Shown here in pieces: positions 14,761-26,191 of a DNA stretch of 64,000 nucleotides. Position numbers and translations under genes: made by a program. Source of the stretch: Parapristionchus giblindavisi (lineage: Eukaryota; Nematoda; Chromadorea; Rhabditida; Diplogasteridae). The notes under the pieces are model-generated. The model did not search any database. It saw only the letters and a list, made by a program, of their open reading frames with translations, and was not told where the DNA came from. The DNA is taken from assembly GCA_943737045.1 (NCBI GenBank), contig CALSFV010000202.1:2232001-2296000 (forward strand), written 5' to 3'. Each line of letters opens with the position of its first letter. The first letter of the stretch is position 1.

Positions 14761-15358
14761 ATGACGACGATTACTCTCGTTCTATTGGCCTTTCTGCTCC
14801 TCTTAATTGCTCCCACTAAGGCTGGCCTCTTCTACAGAAAGTATCTATAGCATAACAGTTATTATTGCTTCAACAATTTATTATACAGTCGCTTTTTCAG
14901 ATACGATTCGAATGAGGACTGTGATCGAATATCCGTTCCTATTATAACTGATTTCATCGCCCCACATCATCTTGATATCGGAGCGTGTCCAAACGGATGC
15001 AAACCCAGAGAGTATGACTTAGCCCTTCTTAACGTAGAATAGATCATACAACAGACCTTTTTTTCCGTCAGAATATTAAATTCGTCGCAAAATCAAATGA
15101 CAAATTTGCCCAATAAATTATTCACACTCTCTTTGCCAGGTAGGCAGACCATAGAACAGTTGACATAGGTTGGAAATAGTGGGGATATTTTGTTAATTGC
15201 GTTTTTGTTTTCGTTTTTTTTTTATTTTTTTATTCTAACTAATGGAAGATGCTCCCTTCAGTTATGCAACCATCACTGTGATCTCTCTCGATGAAAATGA
15301 CATTATCCGAGTGAGAAATGATTCTTCGATAGTAATAGATTCGTGTCAATTAGCTTGA
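14761..15358 (+). CDS. Small secreted protein, 95 aa, four cysteines
   Basis: I do not recognise the family. Exons 14761-14840, 14901-15011 and 15262-15358 join in frame (acceptors TTTTTCAG and CCTTCAG) to give 95 residues ending at TGA. Residues 1-21 form a classic signal peptide, with a hydrophobic run ending in ...IAPTKA before GLFYRK. The mature part of about 74 residues has four Cys (NEDCDR, GACPNGC, DSCQLA), enough for two disulphides, and is otherwise acidic to neutral. Without the second intron the frame would stop at 15042 (73 aa), but the third exon reads in phase and adds a well-formed stretch with a fourth Cys, so I prefer three exons. A secreted or extracellular role is inference. 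Confidence 0.7.
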
Positions 15359-16649
15359 CAGGACCTTTTTTGTTTAAAGTTGCGAAAAGAAAAGAATACT
15401 CTACATTTTTGTATATATTCAAGTATCCTTTCTTTTCTTTTCACGATATTTGCACCGAGAACATCATCCTTATGTACCGATATAGAGAATCAACGAAGAA
15501 GAATGTTAATATTGACCTTTTATCTTAAGTTGTATTCTTCACTTTCTTAGTCTAGAGCAACACTTGTTGAATATGCAATAACATAAAAAGTGTATTGAGT
15601 GAATATTGTTTTTGTATAAAAAATGTTTACCTTTTAAATCCTGAAATTATAACATCTTTATTAAAAATTTACAATGAAATCCACTTAGCTTGCTGTGTAT
15701 TGTGCCTTCTACTCTTATTGTTTCGATATTATAATATTATTTCACAATCTTTGAGATAGATGTGTAGAGATCATCAATGAACTGTCACAAAATTGTAAAA
15801 AAAAACATTTAATCTGCAGTAAATGGAAAATATTTATATTCACGCCAATTGAAGCCATTTTTCAAGATTACAGAGCTAAAGGAGTGCATACGGACTGCGA
15901 TTTACAGTGAATCGCAAAGCAATCTATGATCCTACAACGGCTTCGCCTATTCGACTGTAGCATTGCCTAACCGTGGTTTAATTGTTATCGATCGATCTCT
16001 GAAAGTCTCAATTCTGATTTCATGAAGAATGTCCGATCTGGTAGAGATCGCCGATATCTTAATCGTTCGATATCGGCTACTCGTTCGACTGTCAGTACTC
16101 GAAGGAAAGTAAGACGACAATCACATACAATCTGTGTAGTATTTTTTATTTCATTTTATTTTAGGCGTGACTTCTGAACAATCTTTTTTTTGATTCATAT
16201 CCTGACACATTAGATTGACATAGCTGATGTCAATATAAGACGTCAACAAAATGCATAACATATTTGAAAGTACTATAAGCAAGGATGTTGATTGTATGAA
16301 TCGTGGACTATTTTGAGCTTTGCTCCACAGCAGCTGATCTGCTATAAATGCCATGGAAATTAAGGAAATTTAGGTGTACAGCTTTTGTAACTGTGATTAA
16401 AAGTTTTTAATAAACGACTACAATGAATCGTAAAAACCCCTAAGGGACATTGTGTATATGTTGCTAATGAGTCGCTGTATGCATCATTCAACTATGATTA
16501 TCTAATTTCATAGCTCATATTGCAATTTGTGCTTACAGTGAAACACGCTGGAACAAACAATGAAATATTTGTCACTATAGACCCTCGACCCTCGATTTAT
16601 TTCGTAATAAAACTGTTCAGATAGAATGATAGAGACTCAATCGAAAAAC
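15359..16649. other. No firm gene; possible short exon near 16020
   Basis: A basic frame starting at ATG 16021 and ending in a good donor (AAA then GTAAGA, about 16108) could be an exon, but I cannot join it to neighbours. The stretch 16577-16645, with a GACCCTCGA word and a TAGAATGATAGAGA word, reappears in diverged form at about 31336-31398, so it is probably repetitive. Confidence 0.4.
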
Positions 16650-17494
16650 ATAAGAGGCCGTTTGCGTAAGAGTCGACTAAAATACAAGAAGATATGTGAA
16701 ATCTGGCACATCCAAAAAAATGAAATTTTGGGGATCGGGGTTCTCAAGGGTGCTGATGACGATGGTCTTGTTCATTTTTCACCTGAAGCCATCGTTGAAG
16801 CCAGACGACGTTGTGTTGAAATCGCGTTTTCAGTCTTTTCTCCTCAACCGATGGTTCGAAAATTTGCAGACTATGCCCCCAATGGCCGAATTTGATGACG
16901 ATCACGCCTGTCTAATTCTTTTTTCATGAAAAAGTTTTTGAAATTTTCAAAATTTGAATTTCTCTCAAAGGCAAATGCATTTTTAGCGAGTTACATAGAT
17001 CGGACCGTAATGGCTTCAGGATTCCATAGAAAAAAATTTAGCCAATTTGTGGTAGGTACTTTCGAGAAAATCAATATTTAGTGTAGTCATTTTGCCATTG
17101 GAGTGGAGGCAAGATGCGAGAGACTGTAGTATAGTGAGAGAGCAGAGAAAGTTGAAGGGGAGGCAACCCCCTTCCTATCCATCTCGGTCGCCTTACCTGC
17201 TTCTCTGCTCTCTCGCACCACCATACTCTCTCGCCTCTTGCCTTTACTCCGACGGCAAAATAACTACAATAAAAGATGATTTTCTCGAAAGTACCTACCA
17301 CAAATTGGCTGAAATTTTTTCTTTGGAATCCTGAAACCATTCTGATGCACAACGCCGTCTGGCCTCAACTGTGGCTTTAGGTGAAAAATGAACATGACCA
17401 TCGTCATCAGCACCCTTGAGAACCCGGATCCCCAAAATTTCATTTTTTGACTGTGCCGGCACTTAGTCGATTCTTACGCAAAACGGCCTCATAT
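16650..17494. mobile_element. Foldback element with unequal arms
   Basis: The left arm starts near ATAAGAGGCCGTTTGCGTAAG and the right arm ends with the reverse complement. Blocks around 16720-16790 pair with 17380-17450, and 17020-17150 with 17190-17335. The right arm lacks about 190 nt found in the left (about 16795-17000), so one arm has suffered a deletion. The open frames inside are arm sequence. No transposase and no clear target duplication were seen. Confidence 0.75.
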
Positions 17495-18223
17495 CTGATA
17501 TTGATTCCCGATATGTTTAATGCTCATTATGCGCATTGAAGGTACAACTTTCAAGGCATGTAGAGAATGCCCATCCGATTTGCACACTTGGCTTTCTCAT
17601 TTTCTCGTTGTCCCTTACACCAATTATAATATAATATAAACAATATTCGACATGATTATTCGACTTATCGTGGCGGGAGGCAATCATGCCAACTCAAGGG
17701 TCTCCTTCTTTAACAAAACATCGTAACTTCACCAGATTCAATAAGATATATACATTACAAGTGTCAGAGTGCAGAGAAGGAACAATTCACTGGAGGAACC
17801 ATCAGAATGTTTGCAAGGATCATCCAAACATTTCCGATGCACAGATCCCTTCACTAAAAGCTCAGTGAGTGATCATTTAAGTTTTAACATGTGCTGAAAC
17901 CTCAATTTAATTTTCAAAAAGTGAATATCACCGATAACCCATAACCCATTGCGGCATTCGCAGCGACCCAATTATTCTTATAGTTACGAATAATAGCGAT
18001 GCAGAAAATAAGGAATGACATCGAATAACGGAAAGAACATATATGTATTATATTAATATATTAAGGGCACATTAAAGACTAAATCTTGATATTAAATGCA
18101 CAGTACTACTATAACGAAAAGATTGTTCAAAATATCTAATTCATTACTTTCAGAAGGAAGAACTGAAACGGATCTCGATGTAGACGTTTGAAATATTCTT
18201 TATTCCATATCCGAAACAAAATA
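17495..18223. other. No firm gene; one possible exon at 17764-17865
   Basis: A short frame with two Cys ends in a good donor (CTCA then GTGAGTG) near 17865, and an acceptor TTACTTTCAG lies near 18153. I could not build a convincing protein from them. Confidence 0.35.
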
Positions 18224-19889
18224 TTAAAGAATAACTTGATAATGAGATCGACTGCGATATTTTTCTAGTTTTTCGATAAGCGTTTTTATTTCATTGTTTG
18301 ATATTTCTTTATCCTGTTTGAGAGAAATGTTCCTGAAACAGTAAAAAAAGTTTAAGCAGAGCGGTGTTATAATTAAAAGAACAACACGGACAACATTGAA
18401 AACTATTTTTGTGATATCTTCCGTGAATGATTATTTCCACATTGTAGATATTGCCCGTATAAAATGTATTTTTGTCATTGCCTTGCTACTGGCTGCTAAA
18501 CAGAGAAATAACTATCGATCAACTTTCCACTTTTTCCTCCCTTCCTTCCTCACTCTCTCTCTGATCTACATACTACCTCACTTGTGCTCCCTCTCTAACC
18601 ATAGACTCTCGTTTTTTTTTTCTCCCAGTGGGGTCCCAGCATATTTCCTAGTGGGGATCTAGCTAGGAAACTAGTGGGAGATTTGCTGGGAGCCCACTAC
18701 GATGCTTTCAGGCCCTGGGAGCCCACTGGGAAATGAACCTGGGAAACTAGTGGGGGAGGGGGCGTGGTCTTGCTCTGTGATACTGTGTACTCGAGAGATA
18801 TCGTGAAATGACTTTTTTATGACTTTCAAGTATACCAGATATGAATATATAAGAAACAGTATGCTTCGAAGCACATTATGGCTGTGGCTGGCTACTCTCG
18901 TACCAAATAAACAAGTGTATTGTATACTGTCGATAGAAACAAGTCTATTACCTTTTAATGAAACTGTTTATATTTCTGTAATTAGTGAAACATATCCAAA
19001 TATTTTTCAGTCGACCTCCTTCCGCCACCAACTGTGAAAACGGCAAAAAAAACAAAATTAAAAAAAAACAAAAACGGCAAAAAAAATAAAAAACAAACTT
19101 TATCATTCTGCTCATTGAAAGTAAATACAAAAAATCGAATACATCGATCAATAACTATTATATGTATATCTTAGACGCCATCTCTGCTCATTCCAAATAG
19201 TTTAATAAAGGTTCCTGAAATCGAGGTTCCTGAATCTCAATAGCTCAATTTTCAGTACATGTTTATCTGCATATGAACGGACCGATAAGGAAAATGCAAT
19301 CAGTAGTGAAATTTGCAATATTGCTTAATGCCTTGAATTGAATCTCGTTGAGGTGCCAAAGTTGTCTTGGTGGTTATTCTCTCCCTGTGTAACTGAAAAG
19401 CCACCCCGTAAAGACTCGAGATAGTGTGATCATGGTTTTCTTCCGAAACAGGTGGAAATATCTTCCCCGTACAGATTTGATGAGGAAATCGAAAATCTAA
19501 ATAATTAGGCTCGATTTTGAAAATTGATTTTATTGATTTTTAAAATTTAAAATGTGTTATCCATGGCAACCCACGTAGGGGATACAGCAGCAAAAAGAAC
19601 ATAGTTTTTAGTTCTATTTGGAAATTAGTAATTTGCAATACCTTTGCTGTATGTTCCTTCCAATTTTTTCTCATTAATTCGAAAAGCCCCCTTCTTGCAT
19701 GATCATCATCAAGCATTCTGAGATTAATGAATAACATTTCTTACGTAAGGTTAAAAAACGAGATAGAATGTCTGACATAAAATTGAAATAATGCACTGAA
19801 TAAATTTGCCTGAAGGATTATTCATAAAAATACCTGACTGCCACAGCGAACCCGAAAATTATAATGAACAGTATTCCGAAAAACTTCAT
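18224..19889 (-). CDS. Small secreted protein, minus strand, incomplete model
   Basis: Exon 1 (19889-19834) encodes a signal peptide, MKFFGILFIIIFGFAVAVR. It joins in phase to exon 2 (19717-19642), which reads MLDDDHARRGLFELMRKNWK and ends at a GTATTG donor. A likely last exon (18332-18224), after CTGTTTCAG, encodes a Lys/Glu/Ile-rich helical stretch of about 35 residues ending in TAA. However, direct joining of exon 2 to it is out of phase by two bases, so another exon is missing or the link is wrong. The family is not recognised. Secretion is supported by the leader; the overall structure is tentative. Confidence 0.45.
18625..18770. repeat. Degenerate CTGGGAGCCCACT / ACTAGTGGG repeat cluster
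   Basis: Variants of the words GGGAGCCCACT and GGAAACTAGTGGG recur in both orientations over about 145 bp, giving partial inverted repeats. Their origin is unclear. Confidence 0.5.
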
Positions 19890-20042
19890 CTCTATTTCAA
19901 TTATAGCAAGCCTCTTGAACAAAGAACAAGTCCCTGAAAAATATTGAAAATTGTTCACTCATTTCCTTTTTATATTATTAGAAATGATTTTCCGGTGTAC
20001 GATACGCTCTAAATCAAGAATTGAAAAAAATGAAGACATTTC

Positions 20043-20476
20043 ACTAGGGAATGGTTTTTGTGATGGTTGATATTACGGTTAGTGACCTACATAGCGATAA
20101 TCAGCATGGTCGACTTAGTAAGAATCAACATTCAAAAGTTGCGATTTATCGATTTTTTGAACGAAACCCGTCGCATATCCGCCGTACGAAAGACAGCCAA
20201 AAAGTTGCATTTTTGTGTTCTTTCACTTTTTGAACATTAGTTCGATTCCCCCGACAGGATTTTATGTCTGCATGGTAGTTCCAGCAAAGAATTTCTGTTT
20301 CAAGTCGAAAAAATCTGTTTTGGCTGTCTTTCGTGCGGTGGATATGCGACGGGTTTCGTTCAAAAAATCGATAAATCGCAACTTTTGAAAGTTGATTCTT
20401 ACTAAGTAGACCATGCTGATTATCGCAATGTAGGTCACTAACCGTAATTTCAACCATCACAAAAACCATTCCCTAG
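20043..20476. mobile_element. 434-bp perfect-ended palindromic MITE
   Basis: It begins CTAGGGAATGGTTTTTGTG and ends with the reverse complement. The arms of about 155-165 nt are nearly identical, around a centre of roughly 100 nt near 20205-20310. There is no coding capacity; the two mirrored open frames (20051-20233 and 20146-20469) are arm translations. I saw no unambiguous target duplication. Confidence 0.85.
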
Positions 20477-20787
20477 TCAGTGATATGTGAATCAAACATT
20501 ATTATTTTTATTCTATCTCTGTTATCATTTACCTCGAACAAATATATCATGGAGTGGACTTCCATTAGGATTTTTGTCATTTGGTATTTGAGCCAAAATA
20601 AGAGATGAGTGAGATTTTGATATAACACAAATTTGTTTAATTAAAATACAGTTTGTATAATAGCCGGGAAATAAAATATTGAATTTTTTTGCCTGTGTAG
20701 CATGAGAAATATACGGTATGGCCATAGCAATCGGAAGACAAGAAACACTATTAGCTCACGAGAAACTAAAAAAAAATCTCGCCAATT

Positions 20788-22407
20788 GCACTTTTGGGGG
20801 GGTGACATTTCCGCAACCGACATTTCCGCAACCGACATTTCCGCAACGGCATTTCCGCAACCGACATTTCCGCAACGGGGAATAACTCGGTTCGTAGGGG
20901 TCATAGAAACTTGGGATGGGTATCATTGTGATCAGCATCAGTAGCACTACCGTAATCTACCGTAACCTAGTTCGGTGGGTCAGATCAAGTTCGGTGGGTC
21001 AGATCGGGGCATAACTCGGTTCGTAGGGGTCATAGAAACACGAGATGGGTATCAATGTGATCAGCATCAGCAACCCTACAGTAATCTACCGTAACCCGGT
21101 TCGGTGGGTCAGATCAAGTTCGGTGGGTCAGATTTAACTAAAAATTATCGGAATGGTCACTACGTGTGCGTTATCATTTTGAGCTATTGTAAAATACCGT
21201 AATCTACCGCAACCCGGTTCGGTGGGTCAGATCTAGTTCGGTGGGTCAGATTTCACTACAAACTGTCGTAATGGCCACTACATGTGCGAAATCATGATGA
21301 GCTATTGCAAACTACCGTAACCAGGTTCGGTGGGTCAGATCAAGTGCGGTGGGTCATATTTCACTAAAAAGTGTCCAAATGGTAGTTTACAATTACTCAT
21401 AATCATACCACGCGCATAGTAATCATTTGGACATTTTTTTAGTGAAATCTGAGCCACCGAACTTAATCTGACCCACCGAACCGGGTTATGGTAGATTACA
21501 GTAGTTTGCAATAGCTGATAATGATATCGCACATGTAGCGGCCATGCAGACAATTTTTACTGAGATCTGACCCGCCGCACTTGATCTGACCCACCGAACC
21601 TGGTTACGGTAGTTTGCAATAGCTCATCATGATTTCGCACATGTAGTGGCCATTCCGACAATTTTTAGTTAAATCTGACCCACCGAACTTGATCTGACCC
21701 ACCGAACCGGGTTACGGTAGATTACGGTAGTGTACAATAAGTTATAATCATATCACTCACGTATTAGTAATTCCTGCAATTTAAACTCAAATCTGACCCT
21801 TCGCACTTGATCTGACCCACCGAACCGGGTTACGGTAGATTACGGTAGCTCACCATCGCTTGGACGCGTGTGCGGGTGTCACGAGGATCTTGGCAGCAAG
21901 TCGAGTCTCTGGGGTCTCTGGGGGCGCGTTTGGCGTTCGGAAAACGGCATTGAGGAACGCGATGCAAGGCTCCACCCTGCATTAACATTCGAGCGTTGCA
22001 TCCATTTTAGGACCTCGCTTTCACATGGTTCCGGAAATGGTACCGACTTCGGACCGATTGAGCGCGTGACCGATATGTGGCCGAGTAGGAAAAGATCAAA
22101 GGTCAATTATTGGTTGGATAAATAGATGTGATGAGGAGTCGAACGATACCCTTTCCGCTCGTCTTGGATGATTTTGAGCGAAATCACGACTCATTGCAAA
22201 AATGTAGCGGAGTTAGCAAAGATCAAAGGTCAATATGTGACATGATAGTGTTACCGATGCTGATCACAATGATACCCATCCCAACGTTCTAGGACCCCGA
22301 CGAGCCGAGTTATTCCCCGTTGCGGAAATGTCGGTTGCGGAAATGTCGGTTGCGGAAATGTCGGTTGCGGAAATGCCGTTGCGGAAATGTCACCCCCCCG
22401 CACTTTT
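20788..22407. mobile_element. 1.6-kb foldback element with 8-bp target duplication and internal repeat pairs
   Basis: Element 20796-22399 is flanked by GCACTTTT on both sides (20788-20795, 22400-22407), an 8-bp target duplication as made by hAT-type transposases. The ends are GGGGGGGTGACATTTCCGC and its complement, followed by four to five copies of ACATTTCCGCAAC in each arm. Inside, sixteen variants of TCGGTGGGTCAGAT are arranged as four direct pairs on the left (20970-21360) and four inverted pairs on the right (21450-21830), around a centre near 21375-21435. Each pair sits next to CTACCGTAACC-type words. The right half also holds about 400 bp (21860-22250) with no left counterpart. No transposase is present. 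Confidence 0.88.
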
Positions 22408-22500
22408 CACTCTTCCATTTCTCCCTTTCCCATCTCCACTGTACGACCAAACCTGTCTGGCGTTCGCCTTGCTCTATTAATATGAATGTTTTAAACGAAG

Positions 22501-22580
22501 ATGTTCGGTTAGCATAATGGTAGATGGACAGGCTACCCATACAGAGTGAAAGCAGGTTCGAATCGCCAAGGCTCATCCGT
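22501..22580 (+). pseudogene. tRNA-like sequence, probably a tRNA pseudogene or SINE head
   Basis: It contains good internal Pol III boxes: an A box TTAGCATAATGG (22509-22520) and a B box GGTTCGAATCG (22555-22565). The T stem and acceptor stem pair poorly and no anticodon arm is convincing, so it is unlikely to be a working tRNA. It could be the head of a tRNA-derived repeat that continues to about 22650. Confidence 0.5.
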
Positions 22581-23139
22581 AATCTCTCTTTCACATTTAT
22601 CCCCGTACACAACAATACGGTCTGAACCTGCGTGAACAATCTGACATGGACCTCTATGTTTCAATGTTCGGATACGGCAATAGAAAAGAGAGAGAGACTT
22701 ACCAAGAACAGTTAGCATAAACCCATCCACTCTTCAAAGCCTTCTCAATACGTCCGTATCTTTCCCAAGATGGACGCTTAAACAGGTGATTGAAGAAGGA
22801 AGATGTGATAGAGGTGGGTGGATAGAGGTAGGGAGTTAGTGAACGGGGAGGAGAAGCATAAGAGTCCCATTATTCTTCTTCTTCTTACTCAATTCATGCA
22901 CAATCATGGGTTCGCCATCTTTCTCATTACTTTTTTTTCATCTTGACTTTCGATCGGGCTGAGAATCTGAAAATTGAATAATTTGTAATATTTAATCTTC
23001 GATTTTGGATATTAAATATACTTAATGTCTTGTGATCAAATATTTTTTAATAAGAAGCTAGCGAAACTCATGCTCATAGAACTTTCAAAAAATTGTATTT
23101 CGTTTTTCATTTACAAATCAATAACTTGTCAGATAAACC
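22581..23139. other. No gene seen
   Basis: AT-rich with short GA-rich runs (22770-22860). I see no supported exon. Confidence 0.5.
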
Positions 23140-23400
23140 GATAGGTAGATGTATAAGTTTATTTACAAAATTAAGTACTAACATATTTATCCGCCACAAA
23201 ATTTACAAGCGCCGGCTCAACTTGGAACTGTGTTCCTTCTTCAGTGATAGTCTTGTGCTAATAAGGAGTTGGTCAACACCTTCTCGATACTGGTTCGGTC
23301 ATTGATGCACGGTAATCTGAGGAAGTGATAGAGGGCCGAACAGATGGTAGTTAGTTGGGACAAGTTCGGGTGAATACTGTGGCCGTAATTTCACGATCTG
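23140..23400 (-). pseudogene. Mariner transposase 3' fragment
   Basis: It starts with a diverged mariner terminal repeat (ATAGGTAGATGTATAAG). On the minus strand it continues with sequence collinear with the better-preserved mariner relic at 27977-28625: the shared words ACAAAATTA.GTAC.AACATATTTATC and GCCGGCTCAACTTG, and the HFL.. region further in. It is broken by stops and frameshifts, a second, more decayed copy of the same family. Confidence 0.7.
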
Positions 23401-23888
23401 TAATCCCCTGACTCTCAAGTACTGGACCGAAACCAGCAGTGCCAAATAGTTAAGTTAGGTTAGTGAGCACTTGATGTTGGATATGTCAAGGACGAGATAA
23501 AACTATTTTGAAAGTGTTGTGCCTCGCTCACCCATGGTTCTTACAGAAACCGCGGGTTAATACATCTTCAATATGTCGATCAGTCATTTTTTGTAGTGTA
23601 CAGTAAGAAGTATGTAATGAAGAACAAAGTAGAAGGGAAAGCTATTCCTATATTCTTGTGACTTCTTCTAATGTTTTGAGATCGTCTCTGCAACCAATCA
23701 ATCAATTGAATGAATTGAACTCGCTCTTTCATCTATTCAAATCAGTGCGTCTCTGTCTCCTTCTATCAACAACCTCACTTCTTACCATCTATACAGTATA
23801 CGACTTTTTTTTCCTTTTTTTTATTTAGATATCTTTTTATTATCATTTTAGTTTTCTTTTATCATATTTAGATTCAGCTTCTTCTACT

Positions 23889-25067
23889 ATGAGTAGAATC
23901 ATCCTTCTGCTGTTGTCCATCTTCTATCTTGTATGTCTGTTTTATCTAAGTTTATCGGTCACTTCATATTTTTTGTGTACAAACGGTCCTCGCTCGTTTG
24001 AGTATAGATAGATTTCTGAAAGAAGAATTAATCCGTTGGTGGTGATAATGATGATTCTTAAAAATTGCGGAACAATAAAATAATTACTGGTTCTCGGAGG
24101 AACAATGAAATTTAATTCGAACGTGGCATTCAATGAAACAAAAGGATCAAGAAGTAAGCAAAGATTGGATAATGATAAAAACGTGTGTTTAATCAATATG
24201 ATTTTCAGATACAAATATACTTCAAAATAATAGGATCTTTAAAATAGAAGTGTGTATAATGGAAACGTGTTCATCGGGCACGGTTAGTTTTATAGATATG
24301 ATATTATTTCTACAGTACACTGATTTAGAGTGATGCACATATTGGTCAAAATGTGAATGTTACTGGAGAAATGCAATACGATTGCAATCTAAACAAATCT
24401 GTCAGTTATGCTATTTTCACAAACTGCAAAGCCAAAATAAATGAAAAAAATTCCATCTTTCTGATTCTCTGTGAACCTTTCTCATTTCTTTGTTAGTATT
24501 TAAAAAAAATTTTTTTTCTGGTAATAACTAAAACATTGTTGAACTTTCTACTTATAATACGTTATTCTTCTTCTTCTCATTCTTGTATCTAATCACAAGT
24601 GAATATATATTATATATAACAATTGCAGATTAATGTGAATATATCAATCGTTTACAACAACACTGGAAAGCTCTTCCACAAAGAAGTAATTACTGTACGA
24701 AGATCAGATAAGAAAACATCCTCATTTAAGAAGGTGAGTGTTCTAAAGAATCTCCCAAAGGCATTCCACTTGAAAGGATATTTAAATTTAATTTCATAAA
24801 TTTATTATACATCAAAATGAAGTGACACCATTGGAAATAACAAATGTGTTTAGACGCAAGAAAATGCATGTATGAATGTATACTTTGCAGAATATCACAG
24901 CTGCATACAAATCCAATAAGAGATTGTATTCAATCAATATAACTCTTTACACAACAATCTCCTTTGAATGTGTTAATGATATGTCTGTCATCATTTTTGC
25001 TTCAAATTTATTATATGTTGATTGGTCACTTCAGCCCACGTGCCCTCTTTATCTTGCTCAATCTTGA
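23889..25067 (+). CDS. Small secreted or surface glycoprotein candidate, 107 aa
   Basis: Family not recognised. Exons 23889-23930, 24629-24733 and 24891-25067 join in phase 0. Exon 1 is a signal peptide (MSRIILLLLSIFYL). The rest is beta-rich in appearance with four N-glycosylation sequons (NIS, NNT, NIT, NIT) and two Cys. Directly downstream, a different frame (about 25030-25155) encodes a convincing transmembrane run, IPSFIIVIFLIMLCVCLYCC, followed by CRKK and a GT donor. If an alternative splice or a sequence error shifts frame, the product would be a type I membrane protein. I could not find splice sites that make this join. A polyadenylation signal AATAAA lies at 25282-25287. Confidence 0.55.
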
Positions 25068-25530
25068 CATCTGGTACATACTCATCCCATCTTTTATCAT
25101 CGTTATATTCTTAATTATGCTGTGCGTTTGTCTCTATTGCTGCTGCCGAAAGAAGGTTGGTTATCATCATTGCTCGCACGAGAGACTAAACTTATGAAAA
25201 GCCCGTTTAAGAGAAGGACAGGGGAAGAACGAGGCGATTCAATTTCAATGAACAACTGTTCCTGAACAAATACTGCTGCCGAATAAAATAATATTCCTTA
25301 TAGTAACTGACCATAATCAAGATTCAAGTCGTTCAGTCATGTCGTTCATGTAGTAAATGCTTTCTTTATCAATGTGTTTTTTTCAACACACTTGACTTCA
25401 CTAATTTTCGTGCTTTATCATTAACTTCTCTCGATTAAATCCATGGCAATAAAACAGAATATTAACGAAATATATTTAATACATTAACATCTATTGTGTA
25501 CTTTATATGAAAAAAAGAGCAAAAGTGAGT

Positions 25531-25602
25531 TGCCCATGGCTGGAATCGAACCAGCGTCGCCACGGCCACAACGTGGAGTACTAACCACTATACTACATGG
25601 GC
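25531..25602 (-). tRNA. tRNA-His (anticodon GTG)
   Basis: On the minus strand this folds as a complete cloverleaf: acceptor GCCCATG pairs with CATGGGC, D arm TAGTGGTTAGTAC, anticodon stem CCACG/CGTGG with loop TTGTGGC (anticodon GTG), and T arm GCTGGTTCGATTCCAGC. Discriminator base is A. There is no intron. The base before position 1 is G in the genome, matching the G-1 that tRNA-His needs, although in eukaryotes that base is usually added after transcription. A and B boxes are intact, so it is probably functional. Confidence 0.95.
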
Positions 25603-26191
25603 CGATAGCGAATGCGACAGGAGGTAAACAAGTGCACGCATGCGATGTAGGAGAGAGTGAAGGGAAGGTTGAAGAAAAGAACCAGTGAGGACGAATGCAC
25701 CTTACACCTCCTCATGCTATATACACGTAGTCTCTCATCTTTTACTTATCATCTATTCTCTATGTCTCTTTGTGCATCTCCATCTCTCTACTTTCTATCC
25801 AATTCTCACTGTTCTCCCTTCTTATCTTTCTCCGTCTACATTAATCAGCGAATTAGTGATTTATGAACTTATTACCTCAGCACTTCGACCAAATTCTTAC
25901 CATCCCTTTTTGGTCATTGATTGACCTGGTGTTCACTACAATGTGTTTACAATCAACATCGAGAGAAACACGCCTATCATCCAAATCATCACGTGTATTC
26001 ATAATCAAGTGTAGGCAAAAAACCTCTAAATAAAGAAAGAAACGGAAGTTCGGTGAAAGTGGGCGGATCCTTTCAAAGATCAACGATCTGCAAGGAAAAA
26101 GGATGGAACGCATTTGAAACACAATGATTGCATAGAGACAGAGGAGGAGTGAGGTCGGATTGATAATAAGTGTATCATTCCGATATCGTCC

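Noticed and set aside
20970..21830. Regular repeats that could suggest a CRISPR array
   Set aside because: Repeats occur in both orientations, vary in sequence and spacing, and sit in a transposon-like palindrome in a eukaryotic genome.
21868..22125. 85-aa open frame inside the foldback element
   Set aside because: No transposase motif, an overlapping antisense frame of similar length, and no splice context.
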